Shown here in pieces: positions 35,954-45,101 of a stretch of DNA of 64,000 nt. Within the stretch, counting starts at the first letter, position 1. Every line of letters starts with the position of its first letter. Under the pieces are notes generated by a model. The model was not told the DNA's origin and did not search any database. It saw nothing but the letters and a program-made list of their open reading frames with translations. The DNA is from JANXSF01 sp043745195. GTDB lineage: Bacteria; Acidobacteriota; Terriglobia; Bryobacterales; Bryobacteraceae. Both the position numbers and the translations under genes were made by a program. The stretch covers positions 8,478-72,477 of the forward strand of contig JAYTTF010000095.1 of NCBI GenBank assembly GCA_043745195.1. Reading direction: 5' to 3'.

Positions 35954-37309
35954 TTATTTGCTTTCCAGTACGAATGTTGGCACTAAGCCCTGAATACTGG
36001 AAAATCCTGATGGGGCAGATGTGGAAAGAAAAGTGGATGCACTTTGCACCTTACCCTGATAGGCGTGTGCGAACATGTCAATTTGCATGTCTTTCATTTC
36101 CAAACCACCATATAACTGCACAGGGAACTTTTCCGTCGCAGTGGTTGTTACTTCCTGCACAACATAAGGATTTCGAATGGCAGTTTTCAAGGCCCGTTCC
36201 CAGGAAGCAGCATCCATAGATGCGCCCATATAAGTATTCTCTCCGCTGGCTTCATCGTTGGGGCTCATTACCAGAGTTTCCCGATTGGCTACAATGTACT
36301 CCTGCAAATCCACGGTTTTGCCACGCCAATCTGTTTCCTTAGCTTTTACAACACGTGTCCATGGAACCAGGTCCCGAATGGCTTTCCGTTCCGCAGCTGG
36401 GAACTTAGCGGTAAGTGTATCATCGGTTAATAGTTCGAACACCGCGCGCTTTTGAGCAATCTCCGCCCGGAAATTATTTACTACGCAAACTGCCTTGTCA
36501 CGGTAGGCACGCACCAGCGGCTGTTCCAAATCATACCGGACAACAAATTCCTGAGCATTGAACCGGCGCACCACCAGATCAATGGTGAATTCTCCGCGCC
36601 GCAAAATACCGTTCTTATATTCCAATTGTTCGGGCGAAACCACTTCCGTTGCATATCCCGACTTACGCAGAAATTCACACAGCAAAACATGTTCGTTCGA
36701 TTCCACTGTGGGAAATGGTTGTTTGAATTCAACAATAGCAATTTGGGGCTTTTTCTTTTGCCCGAATTCTTTCCAGGCTTTCAGCGTTGCTTGCAGAAAA
36801 TGCTTTAAGCCGCTAACCTTTGCCAGCCTGTGCTTCTTGCGAAATTCTTTCATCGGCTCGCACTCGTAGAACAAGTCCGATAGCACCTCCGAATACATAA
36901 CACCGAAGGGAGCAGCCGCCCGATAGTTCAGAAAATGCATTGAACCATTCCCTGTCGATGCTTCCAGCGTGCTCATTGACGTTAGCTCTGCATAGCCAGG
37001 ATCCGTGTTAGCCAACATTTTTTCCGCAGGCAGCAATTCCATGCGTGCCATTAATTGCGGATTTGTTAAGGCCGCCTTTTTCATGCGGTTGATGGCAGTG
37101 AACAGAACTTCTGAGTCTTTTGTCAGGTGATCGTATTGCCGTTTGGCAACAAAATTCGGGCGCAGGAACGGGGTCACCGGCCTGGTGGATATAATCAGAC
37201 CGCGTGTTTCCATGGATTGTCGTAGCTCACCGACCCATCCAAGGTCCCTAAACGATTCAGATTCCAATAATTTGTGGTAGCGGGCTACCGCCTCGCTAAG
37301 TTGCGTCAT
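35954..37309 (-). CDS. ATP-grasp-like protein (circularly permuted / glutathionylspermidine-synthase-like), tentative
   Basis: A 451-residue soluble protein that I only partly recognise. The C-terminal half has a pattern of circularly permuted ATP-grasp and glutathionylspermidine-synthase-like enzymes: IDLVVRRFNAQEF, AVCVVNNFRAEIAQKRAVFE (substrate and K-x-x-x-x-E element), ETLVMSPNDEASGENTYMG and NPYVVQEVT, which is the typical ATP-grasp ending 'V-x-Q-E'. These enzymes join a carboxylate to an amine with ATP. It is divergent from the S46 peptidase gene. A TATAAG lies about 20 bases before its ATG. Polyamine genes elsewhere in the window make an amine substrate conceivable, but there is no direct link. 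Confidence 0.5.
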   Translation of the reverse strand: MTQLSEAVARYHKLLESESFRDLGWVGELRQSMETRGLIISTRPVTPFLRPNFVAKRQYDHLTKDSEVLFTAINRMKKAALTNPQLMARMELLPAEKMLANTDPGYAELTSMSTLEASTGNGSMHFLNYRAAAPFGVMYSEVLSDLFYECEPMKEFRKKHRLAKVSGLKHFLQATLKAWKEFGQKKKPQIAIVEFKQPFPTVESNEHVLLCEFLRKSGYATEVVSPEQLEYKNGILRRGEFTIDLVVRRFNAQEFVVRYDLEQPLVRAYRDKAVCVVNNFRAEIAQKRAVFELLTDDTLTAKFPAAERKAIRDLVPWTRVVKAKETDWRGKTVDLQEYIVANRETLVMSPNDEASGENTYMGASMDAASWERALKTAIRNPYVVQEVTTTATEKFPVQLYGGLEMKDMQIDMFAHAYQGKVQSASTFLSTSAPSGFSSIQGLVPTFVLESK

Positions 37310-37481
37310 CGCGACCGGAACTCACTTATACCACAGAAGTATCTCATACCGGGCAAGCCTTTGTACACCTTGGATATTTGGAGAATCATAGTTAAGTGCT
37401 TATTCTGCATATGGTTAAGGTGAGCTAAAATTTCTGGTGGGCTTTCTTTTTGGGGTCATTTCCTGGCACAATGGAAAGGAA

Positions 37482-39533
37482 ATGCGTAATTTATGGTCGA
37501 TATTTATTCCTCTGATGCTTCCTGTTTCGCTTCCGGCGGAGGAAGGTTTGTGGCTGTTCAATCAAGCTCCCAAGCAGACGATTACGAGCAAATACGGATT
37601 TGATTTAACAGATTCGTTTCTTGATAAGCTCCGCCTAGCCTCAGTAAGGTTCAATAACGGTGGCTCAGGATCCTTCATATCCTCACAAGGACTGTTATTC
37701 ACCAACCATCATGTTGGGTCCGATTGCATTTATCAACTTGGAACTAAGCAGGACAATTACATGGCCAAGGGTTTTCTGGCATCTACTAATGCTGATGAAA
37801 AGAAATGTCCGGATTTGGAAGTGAACGTTCTTCTTTCCATGGAAGACGTAACGGCCAAGGTGAAGGCCGGTGTTGGCCCTCAAACCCCGTTAGATGAAGC
37901 CAACAAATTGCGCAAGTCGCTGATGACCGGAATTGAGAAGGAATGCAACACACGCACTGGAAACCGCTGCGATGTGGTAACTCTTTTCGCCGGCGGTCAG
38001 TATCATTTGTATCAATACAAGAAATACACCGACGTGCGGCTGGTCTTCGCCCCTGAAGAATCGATTGCAGCTTTTGGAGGCGATCCTGATAATTTCACCT
38101 ATCCTCGCTATTGCCTGGACTTTGCGCTATTCCGTGCCTATGAAAACGGAAAGCCAGCGATACCAGCGGAATTTTTCAGATGGTCGAAACAGGGTGCCAA
38201 AGATGGAGAGTTGGTGTTTGTCACAGGGCATCCCGGAAAAACGAATCGACTGGATACGGTGGCGGCTCTGGAATTTGCCCGTGACGTGGAGTTCAAAATG
38301 CGTCTTCCATTGTATGAATCCATAATCGCCCGGCTGATTGCCTTTGGAGATGCAGATCCGGAACAGAAGCGGATCGCTCGCGACTTGCTGCTGGGATATC
38401 AGAATTCCTATAAGGCATTTTACGGATTCAATGGTGGACTTATCGATCCAGCCTTAATCGACAAGAAGCGTGTAGATGAAAATAAATTGCGCGCATCCAT
38501 TGCCGATAATCCTCAGAAGAGCAGGGAATTCGGCAGCGCGTGGGATGACATTGCAAAGAGCTATGAAGCGTACAAAACTTTCTACCTGCGGTATTGGTTG
38601 TTGGAAGCGCGCGGCATCGCTGGTTCAGAACTGTTTGCCAGGGCTCGTAGCCTGGTTCGTCTGGCTGTTGAAAAACCAAAGCCCAATGGTGAGAGGTTGC
38701 GCGGTTATTCCGATACCGCAATGCCTGCACTTGAAAGCTCGCTCTATTCCGAGGCACCTATCTATCCGGCGTTGGAAAAGCAAATGTTTGAGGAATCGCT
38801 TTTGCAAATGCAACGCATGTTGGGAAGCGATCCATTACTCGCCAAGATCCTGGATGGCCGCACTCCTCGTGAAGCGGCAGCCTACTATGTGGATAATTCA
38901 AAATTGGTGGATCCAAAGGTGCGTAAGCAATACGGCGAAAATTTGAGCACTGTAGCTGGTTCTGATGACGCCATCCTGCGCTTGGCCAGCCTGATTGATC
39001 CAGAAGCGCGGCGGCTGCGCAAAGAGTATGAAGACAAGGTTGAAGCCGTCTTTAACGCTTCCTACAGTAAGATTGCCCAAGCACGGTTTGCCGCCTATGG
39101 ATCCAGCGAATATCCCGATGCAACGTTTACCCTGCGCTTTAGCTACGCCAAGGTTGCCGGCTACAAGACAGAAAAAGGAGAGACCCGCCCCTGGACAACC
39201 CGGACCTCTGGTCTTTGGCCTCGGGTTACCGGCAAGGAGCCGTACGAACTTCCTGAATCGTGGAAGAAGGCTCGTAAAACTCTGTCGGGCTCTACGCCGT
39301 TCAATTTTGTGAGCACTGCTGATACCCATGGCGGCAATTCCGGCAGCCCTACAGTAAATACGAAGGGAGAAATCAACGGGATTCTTTTTGACGGCAATAT
39401 TGAGAGTCTTCCCAATAACTACGTTTATCGCGACGTTCGTGAACGCTCGGTACACGTGGCTAGCCAGATTATTTTGGAATCGCTGAAGAAGGTTTACAAG
39501 GCAGACGCCATTTTGAAGGAAATTGGCAAATAA
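37482..39533 (+). CDS. S46-family dipeptidyl-peptidase (DPP7/DPP11-like)
   Basis: A 683-residue secreted serine exopeptidase. After a signal peptide (IFIPLMLPVSLPAEEGLW), the catalytic residues of the chymotrypsin-like fold are visible: NHH at 75-77, Asp in DNFTYPRYCLDF, and Ser in THGGNSGSPTVN near the C-terminus. S46 enzymes remove dipeptides from the N-terminus of oligopeptides in the periplasm, and are best known from Bacteroidetes asaccharolytic bacteria. The ATG at 37482 gives the family-typical signal peptide; an in-frame GTG at 37437 is a weaker option. Co-occurrence with an M16 protease and a subtilisin in the window suggests a peptide-scavenging lifestyle. Confidence 0.9.
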   Translation: MRNLWSIFIPLMLPVSLPAEEGLWLFNQAPKQTITSKYGFDLTDSFLDKLRLASVRFNNGGSGSFISSQGLLFTNHHVGSDCIYQLGTKQDNYMAKGFLASTNADEKKCPDLEVNVLLSMEDVTAKVKAGVGPQTPLDEANKLRKSLMTGIEKECNTRTGNRCDVVTLFAGGQYHLYQYKKYTDVRLVFAPEESIAAFGGDPDNFTYPRYCLDFALFRAYENGKPAIPAEFFRWSKQGAKDGELVFVTGHPGKTNRLDTVAALEFARDVEFKMRLPLYESIIARLIAFGDADPEQKRIARDLLLGYQNSYKAFYGFNGGLIDPALIDKKRVDENKLRASIADNPQKSREFGSAWDDIAKSYEAYKTFYLRYWLLEARGIAGSELFARARSLVRLAVEKPKPNGERLRGYSDTAMPALESSLYSEAPIYPALEKQMFEESLLQMQRMLGSDPLLAKILDGRTPREAAAYYVDNSKLVDPKVRKQYGENLSTVAGSDDAILRLASLIDPEARRLRKEYEDKVEAVFNASYSKIAQARFAAYGSSEYPDATFTLRFSYAKVAGYKTEKGETRPWTTRTSGLWPRVTGKEPYELPESWKKARKTLSGSTPFNFVSTADTHGGNSGSPTVNTKGEINGILFDGNIESLPNNYVYRDVRERSVHVASQIILESLKKVYKADAILKEIGK

Positions 39534-39579
39534 AAAAGAGGCCGCTGATTGCCCGGTACTTTAGGCAATCAGCGGCCTC
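39531..39579 (-). terminator. Strong rho-independent terminator of the DUF72 gene
   Basis: GAGGCCGCTGATTGCC (39538-39553) pairs perfectly over 16 bp with 39564-39579 around a ten-base loop. On the minus strand it is followed by six T's (39532-39537), the ideal U-tract. The tract overlaps the stop codon of the S46 peptidase gene, so the same hairpin may also end that rightward transcript. Confidence 0.88.
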
Positions 39580-39607
39580 GAAGACAACTTGCGTCAGGGA
39601 GAGAAAT

Positions 39608-40453
39608 TTATGCCGCGGCGGGAATCGGGACTTCCATGTGCGACCGCAGCATGGCCTGCATCTGCAGTGCATTCACCACACTTCTACCTCCCCCATCGTT
39701 GTTGAAAATCACATAAGTGGATGCGGCAAATTTGGTGACATGATCAATGCGCTGTTTCCAATCGCCCAACTCTTCGGGCGTGTACAGATAGTCCACAGGA
39801 GTTTGATCGCGGGCCTGGGCTCCGAAGTCATGAAACCAGTTCCGATGCTGCTTGCCGTTCAACCGAACATATCCGACCGAGGTGGTTAGGAAGGATGTGG
39901 GAGGCATCGCCTTTATCCCTTCCGGCTGATCGATGTTTACAAATCCGATGCGGTAGTCAATTAAAGTGCCCAGCGCTTCATCCAACATCCAACTGGAATG
40001 CCGGAATTCAGCTACCAGCGGGAACTCAGAGAATGCCCGGCGCAGTTCAATCAGAAACTCACGGTTTTCGGCCGTGTAACGAAAGGCCCAGGGAAATTGC
40101 ATCATCAGGCAGCCAAGCTTGCCTGCTTTTTGAAGTGGGCGAAGTCCATCCCGGAAATTTGTAATAGCAGCAGGATGCAACTGCCGGTCGTGCGTGAATT
40201 CACGGGCAAGCCGAGCGGTGAAGGCGAAGTTGGGATTCCGCCGGACTTTATCCAACCACATGTGCGAAAGTTCCGGGCGAAGCGGCTGATGAGCATTTGT
40301 ATTGATTTCAACAGTGTCAAAACGCTGGGCCAGGAATTCCAGAGGGTGAAACCCCTTCGGGGGAGTTTTAGGGTAAATCACACCAGCCCAATGTGGGTGC
40401 AGCCAGCCGGCAGGGCCGGTTCGGAGGTTCAAAGAGGGTTTGAAATTCGCCAT
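39608..40453 (-). CDS. DUF72 family protein
   Basis: A 281-residue TIM-barrel protein of the DUF72 family. Typical features are RTGPAGWLHPHWAGVIYP near 12-29, AQRFDTVEINTNAHQPLRP, ARLAREFTHDRQL, WAFRYTAENREFLIEL and VAEFRHSSWMLDEALGTLI. The family is widespread and of unknown function; structures show a barrel resembling endonuclease IV/xylose isomerase folds, and a role in nucleic-acid or carbohydrate metabolism has been proposed. It has its own strong terminator and stands alone, so no operon context helps. Confidence 0.92.
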   Translation of the reverse strand: MANFKPSLNLRTGPAGWLHPHWAGVIYPKTPPKGFHPLEFLAQRFDTVEINTNAHQPLRPELSHMWLDKVRRNPNFAFTARLAREFTHDRQLHPAAITNFRDGLRPLQKAGKLGCLMMQFPWAFRYTAENREFLIELRRAFSEFPLVAEFRHSSWMLDEALGTLIDYRIGFVNIDQPEGIKAMPPTSFLTTSVGYVRLNGKQHRNWFHDFGAQARDQTPVDYLYTPEELGDWKQRIDHVTKFAASTYVIFNNDGGGRSVVNALQMQAMLRSHMEVPIPAAA

Positions 40454-40637
40454 GGGAAAATGTCCTTTCGCTGTATCTTCGCCCTATACTAAGGCAAAAC
40501 TCCCAGGACAGTCAAGAACTATTTTCGCTGTTTATTCGCCATGCCGGGTACCGTGCGAAGGAAGTGACCAAAAAAAGTGAGGGTACTGGTAACTTTAAGT
40601 ACTATTTGTTCGTTCCCTAATTAATCCCCGTTACGAC

Positions 40638-40685
40638 AAGCGGACGCGTTCATTCACCCCTGAATACCCCAAAACGCGTCCGCTT
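40638..40685. terminator. Perfect 13-bp hairpin downstream of guaB
   Basis: AAGCGGACGCGTT (40638-40650) pairs with AACGCGTCCGCTT (40673-40685) around a 22-base loop. It lies 11 bp past the guaB stop. No T-run follows on either strand, so it could be a transcript-stabilising hairpin rather than an intrinsic terminator. Confidence 0.6.
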
Positions 40686-40695
40686 CTAATTGCTC

Positions 40696-42153
40696 CTATT
40701 CCACTCGATAGTTCGGAGCCTCTTTCGTGATGATCACGTCGTGTACGTGACCCTCGCGCAGACCAGCCATCGACACTCGTACGAATTTAGAACGTTCCTG
40801 CAATTCCGGTATGGTGGCGCATCCGCAGTAACCCATGCCAGCCTTCAAGCCACCCACCAGTTGATAAACTAGCTCGGATAACGGCCCTTTGTAGGGCACG
40901 CGTCCTTCAATACCCTCAGGCACCAGCTTGCCGCCGGCTTCCTGACTATAACGATCCGTTGAACCCTGAGACATTGCCCCCAGCGATCCCATTCCGCGAT
41001 AGCTTTTGAAAGTACGCCCCTGATACAGAATTGTCTCTCCGGGACTTTCATCGGTACCAGCCAGCAAACTACCGATCATCACCACATCTGCCCCCGAGGC
41101 AATGGCCTTGGTTACATCGCCGGAATACTTAATGCCACCATCAGAAATCAGCGGTACATTAGCGGCGCGGGTGGCTTTCACCGCCTCGGCAATGGCCGTA
41201 ATCTGCGGCATGCCTGCTCCTGAAACCACGCGAGTGGTACAAATGGAACCTGGCCCAATTCCTACTTTCACGCCATCGGCACCGTATTCGATCAGGTCCC
41301 GCGCGCCTTCAAATGTTCCGACATTTCCAGCAATCACATTAATATGCGAAGGAAGATGCTTCTTTAATGTGGCTAGCGCATTCAGAACGCCTTCGCTATG
41401 GCCATGGGCGGAATCGATGGCCAGAATATCCACCTTCTTATCCACCAGCGCCTGAGCCCGTTCCAGGAAATCCCCAGTGGAACCAACCGCAGCACCGGTG
41501 CGCAAACGCCCCTGTTCGTCCTTGGCAGCGTTCGGGTATTTCAACTTCTTCTGAATATCTTTAACGGTAATCAGCCCTTTGAGTATGTAGGCATCGTCTA
41601 CTACCAGCAGCTTTTCCACCCGATGGCGATGCAGAATCTCTTCGGCGTCTTCCAGTGTTGTACCCACCGGAACAGTGATCAGGTTCTCTTTGGTCATCAC
41701 TTGGGAGATGGGTAAATCGTAACGCGTCTCAAACCGCAAATCACGATTGGTCAGAATGCCAACCAGCTTCCCGTTTTGGGTCACAGGAACGCCCGAGATG
41801 CGGAAGCGCTTCATCAATTCCAGGGCGTCAGAGATTTTCTTGTCCGGGGAAATCGTTACCGGATCGACGATCATTCCGCTTTCAGAACGCTTCACCCTGT
41901 CCACCTCTTCGGCCTGGCGTTCAATGGACATGTTGCGGTGAATAAAGCCTACCCCGCCTTGCTGGGCCAGGGCTATTGCCATGTGGGATTCGGTAACCGT
42001 ATCCATGGCTGAGCTAACAATTGGAATATTCAGGAAGATGTTACGGCTAAGGCGAGTCCTCGTGTCCGCCATGGCAGGCAAAACACTACTGCGGGCTGGC
42101 TGGAGCAGGACATCATCGAAGGTAAGTCCCTCGGGGAGATGTTCAGGAATCAT
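40696..42153 (-). CDS. guaB: Inosine-5'-monophosphate dehydrogenase
   Basis: A 485-residue IMPDH, converting IMP to XMP with NAD, the committed step to guanine nucleotides. LTFDDVLLQPARSSVLP opens the barrel; a CBS pair follows (VDPVTISPDKKISDALELM and VMTKENLITVPVGTTLEDA); GIGPGSICTTRVVSGAG carries the catalytic Cys loop; DRYSQEAGGKLVPEGIEG is the mobile flap with the Arg-Tyr dyad. Length and motifs are normal. It is transcribed divergently from efp, with promoters presumably in 42154-42360, and is followed by a strong hairpin at 40638. Confidence 0.97.
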   Translation of the reverse strand: MIPEHLPEGLTFDDVLLQPARSSVLPAMADTRTRLSRNIFLNIPIVSSAMDTVTESHMAIALAQQGGVGFIHRNMSIERQAEEVDRVKRSESGMIVDPVTISPDKKISDALELMKRFRISGVPVTQNGKLVGILTNRDLRFETRYDLPISQVMTKENLITVPVGTTLEDAEEILHRHRVEKLLVVDDAYILKGLITVKDIQKKLKYPNAAKDEQGRLRTGAAVGSTGDFLERAQALVDKKVDILAIDSAHGHSEGVLNALATLKKHLPSHINVIAGNVGTFEGARDLIEYGADGVKVGIGPGSICTTRVVSGAGMPQITAIAEAVKATRAANVPLISDGGIKYSGDVTKAIASGADVVMIGSLLAGTDESPGETILYQGRTFKSYRGMGSLGAMSQGSTDRYSQEAGGKLVPEGIEGRVPYKGPLSELVYQLVGGLKAGMGYCGCATIPELQERSKFVRVSMAGLREGHVHDVIITKEAPNYRVE

Positions 42154-42360
42154 GTGGATTCATTTCATGATAACTCATCCTTTCTTCATTCCATCGTTCG
42201 AAGAAAATCTTTTTCTCAATCATTCACACGGCCTTCTGGAATCAGTTAATCGGACAGGGATTCCTCCTAAACTCAGTTGTGTAGCTGGTTGCTCTGGTAA
42301 ACTAACTTCTAGACCTCTCGTCAAACTGATTTCTCAAAAATCCAGGAGTTTTTCTTTTTC

Positions 42361-42918
42361 ATGATTACGGCAACACAATTGCGCCCAGGAATGGTGATTG
42401 TTTTTAACAAAGAACTGCACACCGTTTTCACCATGGCCCACCGCACGCCCGGCAATTTGCGCGGATTTGTGCAGGTTAAAATGCGCAATCTTAAATCCGG
42501 TTCCATGTTCGAACACCGCTTTTCTTCGGAAGACAAAGTGGAGCGCGCTGTGCTGGAAGACCACGAAATGGAATATATGTATGATGACGGCGATTACTAC
42601 TACTTCATGGATATTGAAACTTTTGAGCAGATGCATTTCACCAAAGACATTCTTGGCGATGCGGTGAACTACCTTATCCCTCAACTCAAACTCAACGTGG
42701 AGTTCTATGAGGGCAAGGCCATCGGCATTGAACTGCCGCCTTCCATTTCAATGAAGGTCCTTGAAACTGAACCCGGCCTGAAAGGCGCAACTGTTTCTAA
42801 CGTCACCAAACCAGCCAAGACAGAAACTGGACTAATTGTGATGGTGCCCCCGTTCATCAGCGAAGGCGAAGTGATCCGTGTTTCAACCTCTGACGGAAGT
42901 TACCTGGAACGCGCTTAA
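42361..42918 (+). CDS. efp: Elongation factor P
   Basis: A 185-residue EF-P, which binds between P- and E-sites to rescue ribosomes stalled on polyproline. The three-domain layout is normal, ending in MVPPFISEGEVIRVSTSDGSY. The tip loop reads HRTPGNLRGFVQVKMRNL, so the usual modified Lys34 (PGKGQAF in E. coli) is not present; Asn aligns with it and Arg follows two residues later. The window contains no epmA/earP-type modification gene. It overlaps selA tail-to-tail by 36 bp. A second EF-P gene lies at 57785. AGGAG lies 13 bases before the ATG. Confidence 0.93.
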   Translation: MITATQLRPGMVIVFNKELHTVFTMAHRTPGNLRGFVQVKMRNLKSGSMFEHRFSSEDKVERAVLEDHEMEYMYDDGDYYYFMDIETFEQMHFTKDILGDAVNYLIPQLKLNVEFYEGKAIGIELPPSISMKVLETEPGLKGATVSNVTKPAKTETGLIVMVPPFISEGEVIRVSTSDGSYLERA

Positions 42919-44229
42919 AAGCAGCTCCAGCAATTCCTGATCGTCCTGCGGAAATACGGTTCGTAAATCCACCAGGATCTTGTTCTCTTCAATTCGTGCA
43001 ACCACAGCCGGATCGCCTTTACCAAGCCACTTCTCCATAGATGTGGCTTTTCCATTTGGGATTACCAGTAACCAAGTGGGTAGCGATTGATCCGGTGTCG
43101 CCCCGCCCCCAATCACCGAACGGCCTTCTGAAACTTGCCAATCCGCCTGCGACGCTTTGGCCAGCATGGCTTCGGCGCGAACCTTGATTGCCTCTGCCGA
43201 TAAACGGATCATCGCCAGCGCTGGTACCGCGTCATAGTCCTCAAACAATAAGGCCCGAAGTTTCCCGCCCAGCACTTCGGTTATTAATTTGTCCACGCGG
43301 AACGCCCTGAACATGGGGTTGCGGCGAATTCGTCCCACCAGCGTTTCGTCCCCGGAAATGAACCCCGCCTGGCACCCGCCCAATAACTTATCAGCACTGA
43401 ATGAAACAATGTTCACACCGGCGGCAAGGCTTGCCCGCACCAACGGTTCCTTTACTCCAAACGCCTCAAGGTCCACCAGGCAACCGCTTCCCAGGTCCTC
43501 ATACAGCGGGATATTGCATTCGCGCGAAAGTGCCGCCAGATCGGTAAGCGAAGGCTTAGCCGTGAAACCCTCAATATGAAAATTGCTGGGATGCACGCGC
43601 AGCAGCAAACGGGTTTCCGGAGTTATCGCTGAACGGTAATCCTCAATGCTGGTGCGGTTGGTTGTACCCACTTCTCGAATCGTCACGCCTGCCCGCCGCA
43701 TAATATCGGGGATCCGAAAGCCGTCGCCGATTTCAATCAACTCCCCACGGCTGACAATCACCTCGCCCCCTGCTGCCAATTCGTGAAGCACCAGGTAGAC
43801 TGCCGCCGCATTGTTGTTCACAACAATCGACGGGCATTCCAGTAAGCGGTCCAGAGTCGCTGATAAGTGGACGTCGCGTTTCCCGCGGCGGCCCTGCGCC
43901 AAGTCATATTCCAAATTCGAATAGCCAGCCTGCACCGATACATTCCCCAGCGGGGCGCGGCCCAAGTTAGTATGCAGCACTACTCCAGTGGCATTGATCA
44001 CACGCTTCAGGCTGGGCTTCGATAGTTCGCCCAGCGCTGTTACCACCAAGCCTGGAATTGCCGTTACTTCCACCTCTTCGCCAGCAGCTAATCGTCGTCT
44101 GAAGCCATCCAAAATACGGCGAATTTCCCCAGTCACCAAGCCGTGTGGCAATGCCCGAGTTTCATTCGGAAGTTGCCGCAGAACAGCATCTACCGCCGGA
44201 AGATTTCGCAATGAACCTGGGTTCTTCAC
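42883..44229 (-). CDS. selA: L-seryl-tRNA(Sec) selenium transferase (SelA)
   Basis: A 448-residue PLP enzyme converting seryl-tRNA(Sec) to selenocysteinyl-tRNA(Sec). INATGVVLHTNLGRAPLG at 78-95, GQ-type loop GRRGKRDVH, NNNAAAVYLVLHEL at 138-151, SRGELIEIGDGFRIPDIM and the Schiff-base Lys281 in SFSADKLLGGCQAG all match. Length is typical of the bacterial form. Its partners selB and selD, and the tRNA(Sec) gene, are not in the window. No selenoprotein gene was recognised nearby. It follows the PIG-L gene by two bases, so it is at the tail of the glycan operon, an unusual neighbourhood. Confidence 0.92.
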   Translation of the reverse strand: MKNPGSLRNLPAVDAVLRQLPNETRALPHGLVTGEIRRILDGFRRRLAAGEEVEVTAIPGLVVTALGELSKPSLKRVINATGVVLHTNLGRAPLGNVSVQAGYSNLEYDLAQGRRGKRDVHLSATLDRLLECPSIVVNNNAAAVYLVLHELAAGGEVIVSRGELIEIGDGFRIPDIMRRAGVTIREVGTTNRTSIEDYRSAITPETRLLLRVHPSNFHIEGFTAKPSLTDLAALSRECNIPLYEDLGSGCLVDLEAFGVKEPLVRASLAAGVNIVSFSADKLLGGCQAGFISGDETLVGRIRRNPMFRAFRVDKLITEVLGGKLRALLFEDYDAVPALAMIRLSAEAIKVRAEAMLAKASQADWQVSEGRSVIGGGATPDQSLPTWLLVIPNGKATSMEKWLGKGDPAVVARIEENKILVDLRTVFPQDDQELLELLLSAFQVTSVRG

Positions 44230-44231
44230 GT

Positions 44232-45101
44232 TTATTTCAGCATTGGAAACAACGCCCGAATCTCTTGTTCCTTCGGTTGCCTGCCATACTCGCAGATTTC
44301 AAACGATTCCACAAAATCCACCGTCTCCGCCTTCGCCGCACCATACCATTTCACTAGCGAAGCCTTTACTAACGGGTCGATCGGCTGCTTCCGTGCACTT
44401 CGCAAATAAGCAAGCCGAGCTTTAGGATCAGCCGGCACTTTGTCCAATTGACCATCCACCCAAGGCAGCCACTCATAGAACTGCGACACATGCGCATCAA
44501 AGGCTGCTATTTTCTTGTCCAGTACGTCGTCTATAGAAACCACAATGTCAGGCCGAAACGGTGCGGGTTTCTGAAAAATATCAAAATAGTAAAGGAACAA
44601 TGGGTTTTTCTTAAGTGGAGGAACATCGCTCACCACGTTTGGTACCACCACCATGTAGGCTGCATCCTGCACCAACACCCCGGTGTAACGGTGGTCCGGG
44701 TGATAGTCATTGGGGCGCGGCGCCACTACAATATCGGCATTCCATTGGCGAATGGCGCGGATAATCTGCTTGCGAATTTCCACCGTCGGCAGCAATTCTC
44801 CATCGTGGTTGTCCAGCACTTCATATTCAGCAATGCCAACACGACGGGCCGATTCCTGTGTCTCAGCTTTACGCCGCATGGCCAACTGGCCGCCACCCAT
44901 ACTTTGATGCCCAGCGTCCCCGTTGGTTACGCTTAAGAATTTAACCTTGTGCCCCATCCGCGCAAATTGAGCGGCGGTGCCGGCGAACTTAATATCGCAA
45001 TCATCAGGATGCGCTCCAATGGCGATAATTCGCAACGGCTCCTGGGCGAACAGGCCAGTAGATACGGCAATCAGAAAAATAGTTTGGACCAAGAATCTCA
45101 T
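44232..45101 (-). CDS. PIG-L/LmbE-family N-acetylglucosamine deacetylase-like protein
   Basis: A 289-residue zinc-dependent deacetylase of the PIG-L (LmbE) family with a signal peptide (FLIAVSTGLFAQ). Metal ligands are in AHPDD at 30-34 and HPDH at 134-137. Members deacetylate GlcNAc-containing substrates such as GlcNAc-phosphatidylinositol, mycothiol and bacillithiol precursors. The presence of a signal peptide makes a periplasmic glycan substrate more likely than a small-thiol precursor. It overlaps the membrane protein gene upstream by one base and sits in the same run as the SDRs and GT4, so deacetylation of a surface polysaccharide is a reasonable inference. Confidence 0.85.
   Translation of the reverse strand: MRFLVQTIFLIAVSTGLFAQEPLRIIAIGAHPDDCDIKFAGTAAQFARMGHKVKFLSVTNGDAGHQSMGGGQLAMRRKAETQESARRVGIAEYEVLDNHDGELLPTVEIRKQIIRAIRQWNADIVVAPRPNDYHPDHRYTGVLVQDAAYMVVVPNVVSDVPPLKKNPLFLYYFDIFQKPAPFRPDIVVSIDDVLDKKIAAFDAHVSQFYEWLPWVDGQLDKVPADPKARLAYLRSARKQPIDPLVKASLVKWYGAAKAETVDFVESFEICEYGRQPKEQEIRALFPMLK

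Noticed and set aside
37437..37481. Upstream GTG start for the S46 peptidase
   Set aside because: It would add 15 residues ahead of an otherwise standard signal peptide; the ATG at 37482 gives the family-typical start.
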